A program made the position numbers and the translations under genes. Source: Ichthyophis bannanicus (taxonomy: Eukaryota; Chordata; Amphibia; Gymnophiona; Ichthyophiidae). From it: 64,000 nt of DNA. This document shows, piece by piece, positions 10,496 through 21,236 of this stretch (positions are counted from its first letter, which is position 1; each line of letters starts with the position of its first letter). The DNA lies in the NCBI GenBank assembly GCA_033557465.1, contig CM066036.1, forward strand, positions 588,649,574 through 588,713,573. Reading direction: 5' to 3'. Below the pieces are notes generated by a model that was not told where the DNA came from, did not search any database, and worked only from the letters and a program-made list of their open reading frames with translations.

Positions 10496-11157
10496 TTACA
10501 GGTGAGTAACTACACTTTACTCCTGCTCCCCCGTAGATAACAGAGACCCCTGGTAAGAGCTGTGGTGGGATGGGGGAGTGGGGGGCTTGTCTTTGTGGAT
10601 TGATCTGGGGGCATTTCATGTGCAGGGAGTCAGGAGGTTCTTTGATATCAGAGGGTATCTGTTTTTTTTTTTAATGTTGAGGATCTGGAGGGTGCTGATG
10701 TTGGGGAAGGAGTGCCAGGAGGGGTGCTGATGGTGGGAACAGATTGTCAAGATGTGTTATGAATGTTGGGGATGCAGATTGATGAGGGAATCTAGATGCT
10801 AGGGAGTGTCAGGGGGTGAGAAGGATGGATGCTGCTGGGAGCCGCAATTTTGAAGATGCTCCCATGCGCATTTAAGGGAAAGCAGGATACTTTTTTTCTC
10901 CATGTGGTGTTTTTTTATTCTTAAATAGCTGCTCCTTTTGGATATGTTGAGACATTGAAGTGCATTCCTGCATGTCCTGGATGTCATAATCCCCCTCTCT
11001 AGAACCTTTCTAAAATTGCCCTTCATGTGTCTTTATAAAACAGGCTTAAACTAATGCCTACATGGCCTTCACAATAGGTAACATGTTATAAAATATCCCT
11101 CTAATAGAATAAGTTTCTAATAGGGCATCTATCTTGTGAGACAGAAATGCGCACAAA
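10496..11157. other. Unassigned interval, G-rich in part
   Basis: No gene is seen. From 10550 to 10810 the plus strand is G-rich with loose repeats of GGTGCTGATG and TTGGGGA, probably decayed simple repeat. The rest is ordinary AT-rich sequence. Confidence 0.5.
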
Positions 11158-11262
11158 CAGGGGCGGTCCAAGGGGTGTGCAGGGCCATGTGCGAAAATTC
11201 ATTGCGGGTCCTCATTTGCATACCTATTTGCATAATGTTAAGCGCACTTACTTTTAGTAAAC

Positions 11263-11538
11263 ATGCCTCTTAATGAGTGCCTGGGTAAAGAAAGACTTCA
11301 AGATTTCTACATTACTATACTCCAATGTCAACTGCCAGGCACATTAGGAAGAACTATAAACACTGCCCATTTAGAACCCATAGCAAACCCACTGTATCAT
11401 AACAGCACTACCAGGACTCACAAAGCACCAAAACCTACCTATCAAAAAGGCAACATTGCAAATGTTAAACCAATACATCTCAGAGAATACCAATACATCT
11501 TCTGCTGGGGAAAGAGAACAAGTGGCACTGTCAGATAG
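11263..11538 (+). CDS. Small hypothetical ORF in hAT-like copy A
   Basis: A 91-codon frame starting MPLNECLGKERLQDFYIT about 105 bp inside the left terminus. Homologous frames begin at the same place in copies B (40227-39991) and C (59077-59385). In copy A the frame departs from the others after about residue 62 through an indel. Many differences between copies change the amino acid, which argues against selection for a protein. I do not recognise the sequence; it may be captured or simply non-coding. Confidence 0.25.
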   Translation: MPLNECLGKERLQDFYITILQCQLPGTLGRTINTAHLEPIANPLYHNSTTRTHKAPKPTYQKGNIANVKPIHLREYQYIFCWGKRTSGTVR

Positions 11539-12239
11539 AAACTACACAAAAAGAATACCTCAGCTTGGTTACCCCTACAGAACATAGCCGTCACCAAACA
11601 AAGAACAAGGGATCACAATTTAGAAATAGAAAGACAATAATTAAACTGGGAACCCCAAAGGCCAAAGTTGGAACGTACAACAACACTGGAGAAATACAAC
11701 TATAAATTAATATCTTCTTGTATTAAACAAAAACACAAAGACGTTAGCAATGCACATTTCCCAGAGCTGACATATTCCAGTTAATAAATTCAAAATAAAA
11801 AAGTATTTTTCAACCTTTTGTTGTTGGGCATTTTACTTTTCAGTTGCAATTGCTCCAGTCACTTTCTTCTGGTTTCTTTGTGTCTTCGGCTAACTCTCCA
11901 TTATCTGCTGTCCATTTGTCCTTTCTTTTCTCTTCTAGTTTTTTTCCCATTCTTTCTCTACATCTGTTTTAACATACTGATCTTTCCCCTTTTGCTTTTT
12001 CCTCCATTTCTTTCTTTATTTCTTTTTCATGCACTCAAATTTCACCCTTCCATCCTCAAGCCCCACTTACTCTCCCAATACCTGGCCAATCGTAGATTTT
12101 TCTTCCCTCCCACACAAAATATCTTTTCCCCTCTCCATCTTCATTCCCCCAGCTCCATCCCCTTCTAGTCCTCCCCCAATAACAGCTCCCTTCTAGCTCC
12201 AGCCCCACCCAGTATCCGCTTCCTTCGAGTCAAATTCTC

Positions 12240-12480
12240 CCATCCCCCACATCAGCCCATTTCCAATCCTAGTCCCCCATCAGCCATTTCCAGTCCTATT
12301 CCAGCCCCCCATCATCCCATTTCCAATCCTAACCCCTCATCAACCATTTCCAGTCCTATTCCAGCCCAAGCTCCCCCCCATCAGCCCATTTCCAATCCTA
12401 GCCCCATCCCATCAGCCCATTTCTAGTCTAAGCCTCCCCTCCCATCAACCCATTTCCAATTCTAGCCCCCCTTTGGTTAT
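12240..12480. repeat. C-rich minisatellite of hAT-like copy A
   Basis: About seven degenerate units of 30-35 bp around CCCATTTCCAATCCTAGCCC with variable C runs. The same unit type is expanded in copies B and C. Confidence 0.7.
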
Positions 12481-12535
12481 TTCCTGTCCTATCCAAACCC
12501 CCCTACCCCCCAAAGAGCCCTGCGCCTATCTAAGC

Positions 12536-12808
12536 TGCTTCAGAGGTGAGCCAGGAAAGTCCATGCAAGGCCCTGGCTCACCTCTGCACAGCTGCAAGCA
12601 TGAAATATGCCGTTTTCCCTCATGCTGGCGGCTGTGTTACTGTGAAGCATGTGAGTGCTGGGAAATGCTCTTTAACCTTTCCTGGCATTCAGAGCGCTTC
12701 ACAATAACACAACCACCAGCATGAGGGAAAATGGCACGCTTTTCAAGCTGGCGGCTGTGTATAGGTGAGCCAGGGCCTCGCGTGGGCTTTCCTGGCTCAT
12801 CTTTGAAG
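12536..12808. repeat. Palindrome of hAT-like copy A
   Basis: Arms of about 130 bp (12536-12670 and 12675-12808) are reverse complements with scattered mismatches. Paired parts include GTGAGCCAGGAAAG, GGCCCTGGCTCACCT and TTTTCCCTCATGCTGG. The position near the right terminus matches copies B and C, but the arm sequence is unrelated to theirs. Confidence 0.75.
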
Positions 12809-12903
12809 CCATCTATTGTGCGCGAATGAAGGTCGCACAGGACCCCCTTAAGCATGGGGCCATGTGCGAACAATTTTCTTGTGCAATGGATGGGCTGGCC
12901 CTG

Positions 12904-15554
12904 CGCACACGTTATGCCTACTTCCTGAAGGGAACTTATGAACCTATCAATCGTTAAAAAGAAAGCAAAATAATGTTCCTTCGCAAAACTGCTAAAGTTG
13001 CATCTGCTCTGAGACCAACACAAATCTCCCTGCTTATTTAATGGGCATCTAAATGCCGTTTATTGCATACTCCTCTAAGTCATAACTCTGCCCAAATTCC
13101 ACCTCCGAGAATACCGATATTCATTCTGCATAAAAGAATGCACAGGTAAGATGCCTGCAGATACTCTTCTGTGGCACCAGCTGGTTTAAATCAAGAAATT
13201 GAATGGTCTTCTTTGCTTTGAGATGTCCGTCTCTGATCAGTTGTAGCTGATTGGTTTAGGCTTTAGTATAAATAGTGGATGTCGCTTCCTGTTGAACATT
13301 GGCAACTTTAAAAAAAAGAAAAACAGCAATGATAGTTGCTGAGGTTCGCCTTTTGGATGCTACATGCTCAAGTTTTTGAATTGTTCCCCTGAAGTAAGGC
13401 TCGAGTTAGGGGCCTGAAATATGAATTCATGTCGGGTTATTTTTTGAAGTAGTATTTAGTTTTTGGAATTTTAAATTTGGTGTTAGGTTTAAAATAATAA
13501 TACTAATCACTAAGAAGAGACAGATGGGGCTGTTGATATACTGTTTTTACGCTAATGTTAGCCTGCTCTGAAGGTCTTTTTAAACGGGGAGGGGGGGAAA
13601 ATTAAAAAAAAAAAAGACACTCTGTTGGATTATTGTTAGATGTTTGCATTTTTTGCATCGCTACCTTCTGCTATTGTATCATGCACCTAGCCTATAAGAC
13701 GTTTGTGTGCTTTGTGTCAATTTGCTGTCTTTCAATAAAAAAAAAAAAAAGATTGCATGATTATTCTTATGGTTTTGATTTCATTAAGTGACTTTTTAGT
13801 ATTTGGGAACCTCTTTTGATAATTGTGATACTTTTATGAAAGCATTCATTGTGCAAATTTATATGGCCCCCATTTCTGCATACCAACTGAAAGGCTTATA
13901 AAATTACCCCCCCCCCCCCCAATAGCATTGGAACTAACAATCTGACTTCTTAATATGCTGTTCAGTTCAGATACTAGAAAACCATTGAATTCTTCTTTCT
14001 TCGCAGAGACTATTATCATTTAAAGGCTATTTTCTAAAGCTAGACGATATGCCACATGTCAGTGCAAAAATGTTATATTTCAGAAATATGGAAAACTTAT
14101 TATGGAGTGATTTGACCTCGAGCCAGCTAGTTTATAATCCAGTTTGTTCCATCTTTAATCATTAACATCTAAAATTAACATTTTTGAATAGGACTTTAAA
14201 ACTTTAAAAAAATATAGGAATAGATATCAATGTACAAAGTACTTTAGCTCAGAGCTTGTGCTGAGTTTCTGAAGCCAGAAACTCTGTTTCAGAAGCTATA
14301 TGGAATACATACATTGGAGTCATTTGAAAGCCTTAAATATTTTTGATGCTATTGATAGTAACGACTTCCATATGTTTATAAAGAGTGGAAAAGGTAATAA
14401 GTAATGCATATACTCACATGGTCTGTGCTCCCCAGCCCATTGCCACATAAAAGAAACTGTTCCGACTTATCTTTGCTTTTGCTAAATAGACGTTACTCGG
14501 TTTCCTTACAGCAAAAATGAAATTGCTGTAGGTGCACCATAAACAAATCTGTATGAACTTTTTATGCTATTAAAATGATCATAACTATCTGACATTTCTT
14601 TTTGATTGAATTTGCCACTTCTATTTACCAGGGCAAATAAATAACACATGTTTGCTGTCATTCTAAAAGGCTCCTATTTATTCTGTGGTCATTTCCCACT
14701 TACAATATTTCCAGCTTAATTTTATGAAACAGCTTTTGCATAGCTTTGAAAAAGCCCATATTGTACAAAAATGTTCTGCTTTTAAGCTACAGTGTTCCTT
14801 CGGAAGATCAGTCCTCTTGCTTTAAAAGCCTATATGGCAGGCTTGGAATTAAAGAAGGAATCCTTCCTCCTCCCAATACATATGTTTTGGAAATTATACA
14901 CACCTGAAAGTTATTTCTGCATTTTTTTCTCCTAGGAAGCACGCTACATAGAGTTACAGTAGAACTAAACCCTATGTGTAACTCCTGCACAAAGGTCCAG
15001 TCTAGTTTGCCAGTTTGGATTGTACTGGTGCATATCTCCCTTCTTTATAGGAGAAACAACGTCACTTCAGTAGTTCAGATAAGACCACAGAGGTTTATTT
15101 TTTTTTTTTTGAGTGTAAAAGTAATCTTGGTATCAATGGCTGGAAGAAACCCTAGGAAAATTGCTAGGACAGTATGCTAATAGTGTAAACTAATTTTTAA
15201 GGATAAAATAAAGCATATCAAGGCATAGAAGCAGCACCAAAGCAGGCACAAGTTGATTGATGGAAATGTACTGCCCACAAGCAGTTCAATGAACGATGCC
15301 AGCTCTAGATCGTAATTGTCAATAGAATTTGCATAGCACGGTAAAACAGTTCGCTGCATATGGGAATGGGCTTTCATAAAATCCCCCCTCTCGATATGCA
15401 TGTGAAATTATGTACATATAGCCTGCATGCATGTAAGTTTATGCAGACCAAGTTGAGGGGTTCTCCATAACAGGGTTGGGATAGACCTTGCAATTTTATG
15501 CATACTTTTGAAAATTCAAGCATAAGCATGCAAATTAGCCCTGGAAATCTATGT
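12904..15554. other. Long interval without recognisable gene
   Basis: About 2.6 kb of AT-rich DNA with no frame above 75 codons carrying a motif. Visible details are a TATAAATAG box at 13267, an AATAAA running into a tract of about 14 A at 13734-13750, and a C homopolymer near 13907-13920. The TATA box and A tract could mark the ends of an old transcript or retrocopy, but nothing coding lies between them. Confidence 0.45.
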
Positions 15555-15850
15555 TTGCAAATAGATGGATGGCTGGTGGATGGGAGGATTGCCTGGTAAC
15601 TTGCCAGCCTGGTGCGAAGAGGGTAGACCTTAACCAGGGTGGAACCAGGCTGCTGGTATTAACCTTTAAAAAGGAGCGAGCGCCACTTTTAAAACTAGAT
15701 AATGGGGAAAGCTGGCAGTCACCTGAAAAGCACGGATACTAACAAAAACTGGGATTTTAGGGGATCCCGATAGAGAGGTTCCAATAAAGGTGACGGTAAC
15801 CCAGGTGTCATTAAGTAAAGAGCAGGCAGAGTTTATCCCTGTCAGCTGAT
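15555..15850 (+). pseudogene. CR1 ORF1 fragment with internal deletion
   Basis: The plus strand reads MAGGWEDCLVTCQPGAKRVD followed by GGTRLLVLTFKKE. These match two separated parts of the SGNH-type domain of CR1 ORF1 at 50130-50588 (MAGGREDRLVTCLPGAK and GTRLLALTFKKE). The roughly 110 residues between them, including the VGTNDIG block, are deleted. CR1 sequence appears to continue a short way downstream. Confidence 0.7.
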
Positions 15851-17072
15851 CACTAGATTATTTATATGAACAAAAAGTAAGATGGGAGAGTTAGGAGCAC
15901 TGAATGAAAGATGGTAGTATCTTGAAACAGGTAGGTGGCTTTGGGCACCGTTTTGAACGTAGGAGCCCACAGGGATGAGATGAGCAGCTGGAGATCACTA
16001 ATGCTTTCCTACTAGCCACCAGGGAGACCCCTGATAGGTGCTACAGGAGGGATCAGGGGTGCGGGGATTTTTGGGATAGAAGTTCTTCTGAGGGGCTATG
16101 AATGGAGGATCAGGGGTGGGAAAGTTATAGCATCAGGCTGTGTGTTAACTCAAAGTTGGCATGATCTTTCTTAACGCAGTGTGACAAGCCCGTGGCTAAA
16201 ACCAGTACGATGTTAGGCTGCATATAGAGAGAAATAACCTGTAAGAAAAAGGAGGGAGGTTTTAGTGCCTCTGTACTAGAGTTGCCAACTGGCTGGTTTT
16301 CAGCTGGCCTGGCCTGTTTTTATATGGCCAGGCCAGTTGCCGGCAGAGAGTTAAAACTGACCATGCAAAAGCCGTTTTTTTTTGTGAGGGAACCTGCTGC
16401 CATTGCTGCTGCCATATTTTCCGGATTTTCAGCGCAGTGGCATCAATCACCCTGGCCTCCCCGCAGCCGATGACCACAGCAGCGGCGGCGGCGGCGGCTT
16501 TAAAACAAATCCCAAAAAGCTAAATAAAACTAAGCTAAGTTAAAAGCGCTCAAGTAAAAGCTTTCCTAGGATGTTTTTCTGTGTATGGTTTTGCATGTTC
16601 TGAGGGAGAGCTGAGGTCAGAAAAGTAATATAAAGGAGCAAAAAAAGAAAAAAAGAAAACAATTGAAAAATAATATTGATAATTGAAGGAGTTTTTTCAA
16701 AGCTGTTGATGTGTTGAGGATGAGCTAAGGCTAATGTGTATGTTTGCCTTGTGCCTATGCTCTAACTTCGTGTGGTTCTGAGGCCCTTTTTCTCCTCCGA
16801 CTGAAATATTGAAAAATTGGATTAGCCTAGTGTGAAAGTTTTGACATTAGTAGAATGATTTCTGTTTGGTTTGAGGTGATCAATTTCACTCTGGAAATGA
16901 CATTATTGTTGTTGTGTTAAAAAAAGAAAAACAAGCAAAAGCACGGGGTCCCAATTCCAGTGTGCTTGTCTCTCACCGGTCCTGCCCCTTTCTGACATCG
17001 GTGGCAGCGGTGGCTTAAAAAAGAAAAAATTAAAAAACTCTAGCAAAAGCCAGGGTCCCAATTCCAGCATGC
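15851..17072. other. Unassigned interval with simple repeats
   Basis: No gene recognised. A GGC trinucleotide run of about six units lies near 16483-16500. A roughly 60-bp segment with GGTCCCAATTCCAG occurs twice (about 16940-16975 and 17045-17080), each beside an A-rich tract, suggesting a local duplication. Confidence 0.45.
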
Positions 17073-17339
17073 TTGTGGTGGTTGTTTAGGGTAAGATGGG
17101 AGACTGGACATGTTGGGCATCAACCGAGGAGGGGGGGCCAGAGGTGGAAGGTATATGCTGGACACAGGGGGCAAGAGGACAGATGCTGCTCAAGGGGAGG
17201 CAGGGAGAGAGATGCTGGACATGGAGGTGGGACAGGGGAACAGATGTTGGCCAGGGGGAAGAAGGGCAAATAGTAGCCACAGGAAGGAGACAGAGGGCAT
17301 ATTCTGGCAATGCGATGAGGGGGCAGTGGGCTGAAGGTT
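17073..17339. repeat. Purine-rich minisatellite
   Basis: About six degenerate units of roughly 40 bp, each with an AGATGCTGGACA- or AGATGTTGGCCA-type core and G/A runs. It is open in several frames on both strands, which is the usual result of a purine-rich repeat and not evidence for protein. Confidence 0.6.
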
Positions 17340-17607
17340 AAGAACATAAGAACATAAGATATGCCATACTGGGTCAGACCAAGGTCCATCAAGCCCAGTA
17401 TCCTGTTTCCAACAGTGGCCAATCTAGGTCATACGTACCTAGCAGTTTCCCCAAAAGACACAGGTTCCACAATGCTTGTACTTGGTCAAGCATTGATATC
17501 CTGGGTCCCTTCTTAATAATGGTTTATGGATCTTTCCTCCAGGAACTTGTCCAAACCTTTTTTAAACCCAGCTACACTAACAGCCTTTACTACATCCTCC
17601 GGTAACA
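17340..17607 (-). mobile_element. CR1 3'-end fragment interrupted by a Penelope-like element
   Basis: Starts with the CR1 terminal repeat AAGAACATAAGAACATAAGA and continues through CCATACTGGGTCAGACC to TACATCCTCCGGTAACAAA, where homology stops abruptly at about 17607 and Penelope sequence begins. Other copies continue with TTCCAGAGTTTGATT at that point. The missing continuation is not seen on the far side of the Penelope element, so the CR1 was truncated there. Confidence 0.85.
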
Positions 17608-17609
17608 AA

Positions 17610-19347
17610 CTTCGGATTCAGGCTTTAGTTCATGAAGCTAAGGTCAAAGCATGGATCACTTCTCAGGAGGCCTCATTTTTGGTTCAGTGTCATCCTAAGA
17701 TCCCGGTGATCTATACAGTTCCGAAGATACATAAATCTATGTCTTCTCCTCCAGGACGCCCGATTGTCTCCTGCAGGGGCTCCATTTTGGAGCTCCTGTC
17801 ACAGTTTAGTGACGTCTTTTTGAAACAAGAAGCACAACTAGTTCGGTCATACTTAAGGGATACTTCTCATTTTTTGGCTCTGTTGTCTGAATTTGGAGAA
17901 CCCTTGGATAACATCACCTTGGTAACCCTTGATGTGGTGGCTCTTTATACCAACATTCACCAGGAAGAAGCATTGACTCTTTTGGGCGCAGCGTTTACCA
18001 CAGCTCCGGCTAGAATTCCTAAGTCCTTTTTATTGGATTTACTTAGATTGGTGTTGACCAGGAATTATTTTGTTTTCCAGGGACAATTTTACCAGCAATG
18101 CCAGGGTATAGCAATGGGAGCCACAGTAGCGCCGTCCATTGCTACCTTGTATCTTGCGGCCATGGAAGATACTTTCATTTATCCAGCAGAGGACTTTCAA
18201 TTTGTACGAATGTGGCTTCGCTTTTTGGACGACATTTTTTTGTTATGGTCTTCCACACAGACACGGTTGCATAGTTTTATTGATTGGCTTAACTCACTGA
18301 AGCCGAACATCCAGTTTACTGCTCATATCAATTCTTGTCAGATTGAATTTTTGGATGTTTTGGTCAAAAAACAAGGTGACTCTGACCACCACGCTGTTTC
18401 GTAAATCTAGTCAACGCAACAGTTTGTTGCGGTTTCATAGCCATCATCCGGCTCCTCTACGGAGGGGTCTCCCCTTTGGCCAATTTCTCCGGCTTTGCAG
18501 AATTTGTTCCTCTACAGAGGATTTCAAACAGCAGGCTTCTGTTTTGCAGTTACGGCTGCTGGAGCGTGGGTATCCTAAAAAAGTGGTGCGGGCTGCGTAT
18601 GTACGGGCACGGTTTTCTCATCGAGAATGGTTATTAACCCCGGGTGATCGGACTCTTGCTGGTACCAGTTCTGTCTCCCCTTCTGAAGGGGGTTCTCCTT
18701 TTGATACAGTTACTGGGATGTTGCCGTTTATGTCCCATACAGTACAAGTTACCAAGCTTCTAAAGAAACATTGGCAGGTTTTACAGTTACACTCCTGCTT
18801 TAGAAAACCCCTACGGGTGGCCTACATTAGGGGGAAAAACCTGAAGGATTTTTTGGTGCACACATCTTTTTTTCAGTCTGGTCCTGCAGTGGTGGGATCC
18901 CGCCAAGGTCATTGGGCTTGTGGGAATTGCAAGTATTGTTCTACTACCTTGGAAGGGGTTCAATGGTGTTATCCTGCAACGGGTCAATCTTTTTCCTTCA
19001 CAGGATCCTCCTCTTGTCAGGCTACTTTTGTGGTTTACATGCTCATTTGCTCTTGTGGTTTGTCTTATGTGGGCCGGACGATTAGACCCGTCCGGGTTCG
19101 TCTAGGAGAACATGCCTCTCGTATTAGATCACGAGTTCTTTCGGCTCCCATTGTTGAGCATTGTATTCAGTTTAATCACACTTTTTTGGATTTTAAGTGG
19201 AGGGTCATAGATCATGTTCCCTTTTCTCCCAGAGGGGGACATCGTGAGAGTCTTCTACAGAAGCGGGAACAACGTTGGATTTTTCGTCTACGTACAGTCA
19301 CCCCTATGGGTCTCAATTTGGAATGTGATTGGTGGAGTCTGGTGTAA
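17610..19347 (+). pseudogene. Penelope RT plus GIY-YIG endonuclease, one frameshift
   Basis: First frame (to 18402): VIYTVPKIHK, PPGRPIVSC, LVTLDVVALYTNI (motif A), QGIAMGATVAPS (motif B) and RFLDDIFLLW (motif C, both Asp present). A second frame (+1) takes over near 18375 with LTTTLFRKSSQRNSLLRF and runs to 19347. It includes a CGNCKYC zinc-ligand segment and the GIY-YIG nuclease VVYMLICSCGLSYVGRTIRP with the following RLGEH. The reverse transcriptase copies element RNA and the nuclease nicks DNA. One frameshift near 18375-18400 is the only clear lesion. An upstream Met at 17526 is in antisense CR1 and is not the native start. Confidence 0.85.
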
Positions 19348-19546
19348 CTTTGTATCAAGGCCCATTTATCTAGTTGCAGTTCTTCTACATTGAGCTGCCT
19401 GGCGCATTCTCTGTTAGGTTCTTCAATCCAGCATGGTTTGCTAGACCACTCCTCTTCTCACGCGAACCAATTGGCTGCCACTCTGGTTTTATAAATTGGA
19501 CCGTTGAGTTTGGCGTTCTTTAGGGCGATGGATTCAATATGGGATA

Positions 19547-19598
19547 TTTTCACTTGATATAGGGCCTTTGAGAGGCCCGAAACATGCATGTCGTGCAA
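19547..19598 (+). ncRNA. Candidate hammerhead ribozyme remnant in the Penelope 3' region
   Basis: Layout: stem I TTTCAC (19548-19553) with GTGCAA (19593-19598), five of six pairs; core TTGATAT (19554-19560) where CTGANGA is expected; stem II GGGCC/GGCCC (19562-19566 and 19574-19578) with a 7-nt loop; GAAA (19579-19582); a tiny stem III CA/TG with loop TGCA (19583-19590); TC before the cleavage point after 19592. Very short stem III is the form reported for Penelope hammerheads. Core positions 3, 8 and 9 deviate (C3 to T and G8 to A still allow a pair), so this copy is probably inactive. Confidence 0.5.
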
Positions 19599-19879
19599 GC
19601 TGTATTCCCTCACGGAAGTCACACATCGCCAGCTTTTTGAGATAAGTGATGTTTCACTATTTCGATTGTTTGGTGCACATGAATTTTTTCTTTTAATAAA
19701 AGGGACTTCCCGGAGTGGAGGGGAAGGGTTTCTTCCTTCTCTCTCTTGCCGGGGGGGCCCGACATAAAAAATGAATTAAAAGGATTCGAGAAAAAGCACA
19801 CAGGTGGAGTTCTGTAGGTTCAGGGCTCAACGTTATATTTTCAATGACTCTTTTTGATTAGGTGTAAAATGTTAGCAGG

Positions 19880-20140
19880 GAGGCCATTTCCTGCCAGCAG
19901 AAGAGGGGAAAGAGGCCATGACTGCAGCTGAAGATGAAAGTCTGCCAGTGAGGACCCTGCCTCCTGCCAACAGTGAAGCATGAAGCCATGACTGCAGTTC
20001 AATGAAGAAAGTCTGCTGGCAGGGACCCCATCTCCCACCAGCAGTGGATCTAGAAGAGGCTACGACTAACTTGATGAAGAGAGTCTACTGTGAGGGACCT
20101 CAATCTCCCACCAGCAGAGGAAGAAAGTTTCTGTGCTGTG
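19880..20140. repeat. Tandem repeat, about 80-bp unit
   Basis: Three to four degenerate copies. Each includes GAAGAAAGTCTGCTGGCAGGG or a variant, then CCTCCTGCCA or TCTCCCACCAGCAG, then AGAGGC. It lies just beyond the Penelope 3' region. Confidence 0.6.
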
Positions 20141-20880
20141 GCCTAAGGTTAGTAAGTGGGAGAAAAGCAGGGAGGGAGCTGTAAAAAAGGGAGGAGAGTT
20201 AAAAGGGGAGTGAGGATAGAAAATGAAGGGTAGAGGAATAGGGGAGTAAGGGTTTGAGGGGGAATGAAAGGTGTTTGTGTACTCTGCACCTCCCCTCACC
20301 GGTAACAGCACCTGGGTTCTTGAGTAACGGATTTCCACACCCAAAGCAATGAGAAGGAAGCAAGCACGGTTAATAATACAAAACACAGTCAGCACCTTGT
20401 TTACTCTGCCATCACAGCCTTCAGCTATTTTATTTATAGGTCAAAATTCCATTACACAGCATAATTTCCACCTTATTTTTCTACATCAAGCATCACGTAT
20501 ATTCATAACGTGCATCTCTATGTCTCTATGTCATAGGTCTGTTCTTATTAGCATAGGTCATCATGAGGAGACATACATGTATTCCCAGACATAACTTCTT
20601 AAACAATAATTCTAACACTAGCAGTTTTGATATCTCTAATTCGAGACTGAAGAGACAGCTTCTCCCTGCACTGTTTCATAACAAACATAGTGTCTTTGTT
20701 ATAGGAAAGTTCAGCCTAGTTATTTCAGTATCCCTGTCTACACCTACTGTGTTGTCTGTCTTGGCTAGATTGTCTGTGCAGCGCTGCGTTCATCTTGAAG
20801 CACTATACAAATGCTCAGTAGTAGTAGTAATAGTAGAAGTAGGACTGTCTGCCCAATCTCATAGTGCATGCAGTCTATGA
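20141..20880. other. Unassigned interval with a LINE-tail-like repeat
   Basis: No gene recognised. At about 20778-20845 the sequence GCGCTGCGTTCATCTTGAAG with ACTATACAAATGCTCAGTAG and then a degenerate AGTAGT microsatellite resembles a LINE 3' tail (L2-like). The remainder is unassigned. Confidence 0.4.
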
Positions 20881-21236
20881 GAGGAAAGGGGCTAACCAGG
20901 TCGATAAAGTAAAGACTCTCTGCAAGGGGGTAAATTGAAAGGCAATGTCAGGAAATACTTTTTCACTGAAAGGGTGGTGGATGCTTGGAATTCCCTCCCG
21001 ATGGAAGTGGTGGGGGCAAATACAGTGACGGAATTCAAAATGGCATGGGACAGACACAGTGGATCCCTTTATAGCAACAGGATAAAATCAAAATAAACGT
21101 AACTATCTCTTATATCTCAACAAACAGGGATTCCCTACATGGAGCAGTGGGTACACCCCTAAACAAAGGCATGGGGACGGGTGACCTGCATGGAGTGGCA
21201 GGTGCACCTATTCTTGCCACCTTGCTAGGCAGACTA
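20881..21236 (+). mobile_element. CR1 3'-end fragment, part 1
   Basis: The plus strand translates to YFFTERVVDAWNSLPMEVV followed by VTEFKMAWDRH, the C-terminus of CR1 ORF2, then the 3' UTR. It belongs to a different subfamily from the copies at 17340 and 46970. It is split by a Tc1 element at a TA site and resumes at 22594. Confidence 0.8.

Larger units (their letters stand above)
11158..12903 (+). mobile_element. Large hAT-like non-autonomous element, copy A
   Basis: Termini are CAGGGGCGGTCC on the left and GGCTGGCCCTG on the right, imperfect inverted repeats. The flanks CGCACAAA and CGCACACG form an 8-bp duplication with two mismatches. Inside, in order: an ORF-like left segment, a pyrimidine-rich tract, a C-rich minisatellite (about 12240-12480), and a palindrome (12536-12808) close to the right end. 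The same architecture is in copies B (37839-40350) and C (58953-62238). No transposase is present. Assignment to hAT rests on the 8-bp duplication and the CAGGG ends. Confidence 0.8.
17608..19798 (+). mobile_element. Penelope-like element
   Basis: A retroelement of the Penelope group with a telomerase-like reverse transcriptase and a GIY-YIG endonuclease in one polyprotein (17610-19347). The roughly 450-bp 3' region contains a hammerhead-like fold (19547-19598) and an AATAAA at 19693-19700. The left boundary is sharp against CR1. The right end is uncertain; I place it near 19798, where homologous-looking sequence gives way to a tandem repeat. It is 5' truncated, since the polyprotein begins within the N-terminal part of the reverse transcriptase. 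Confidence 0.8.
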
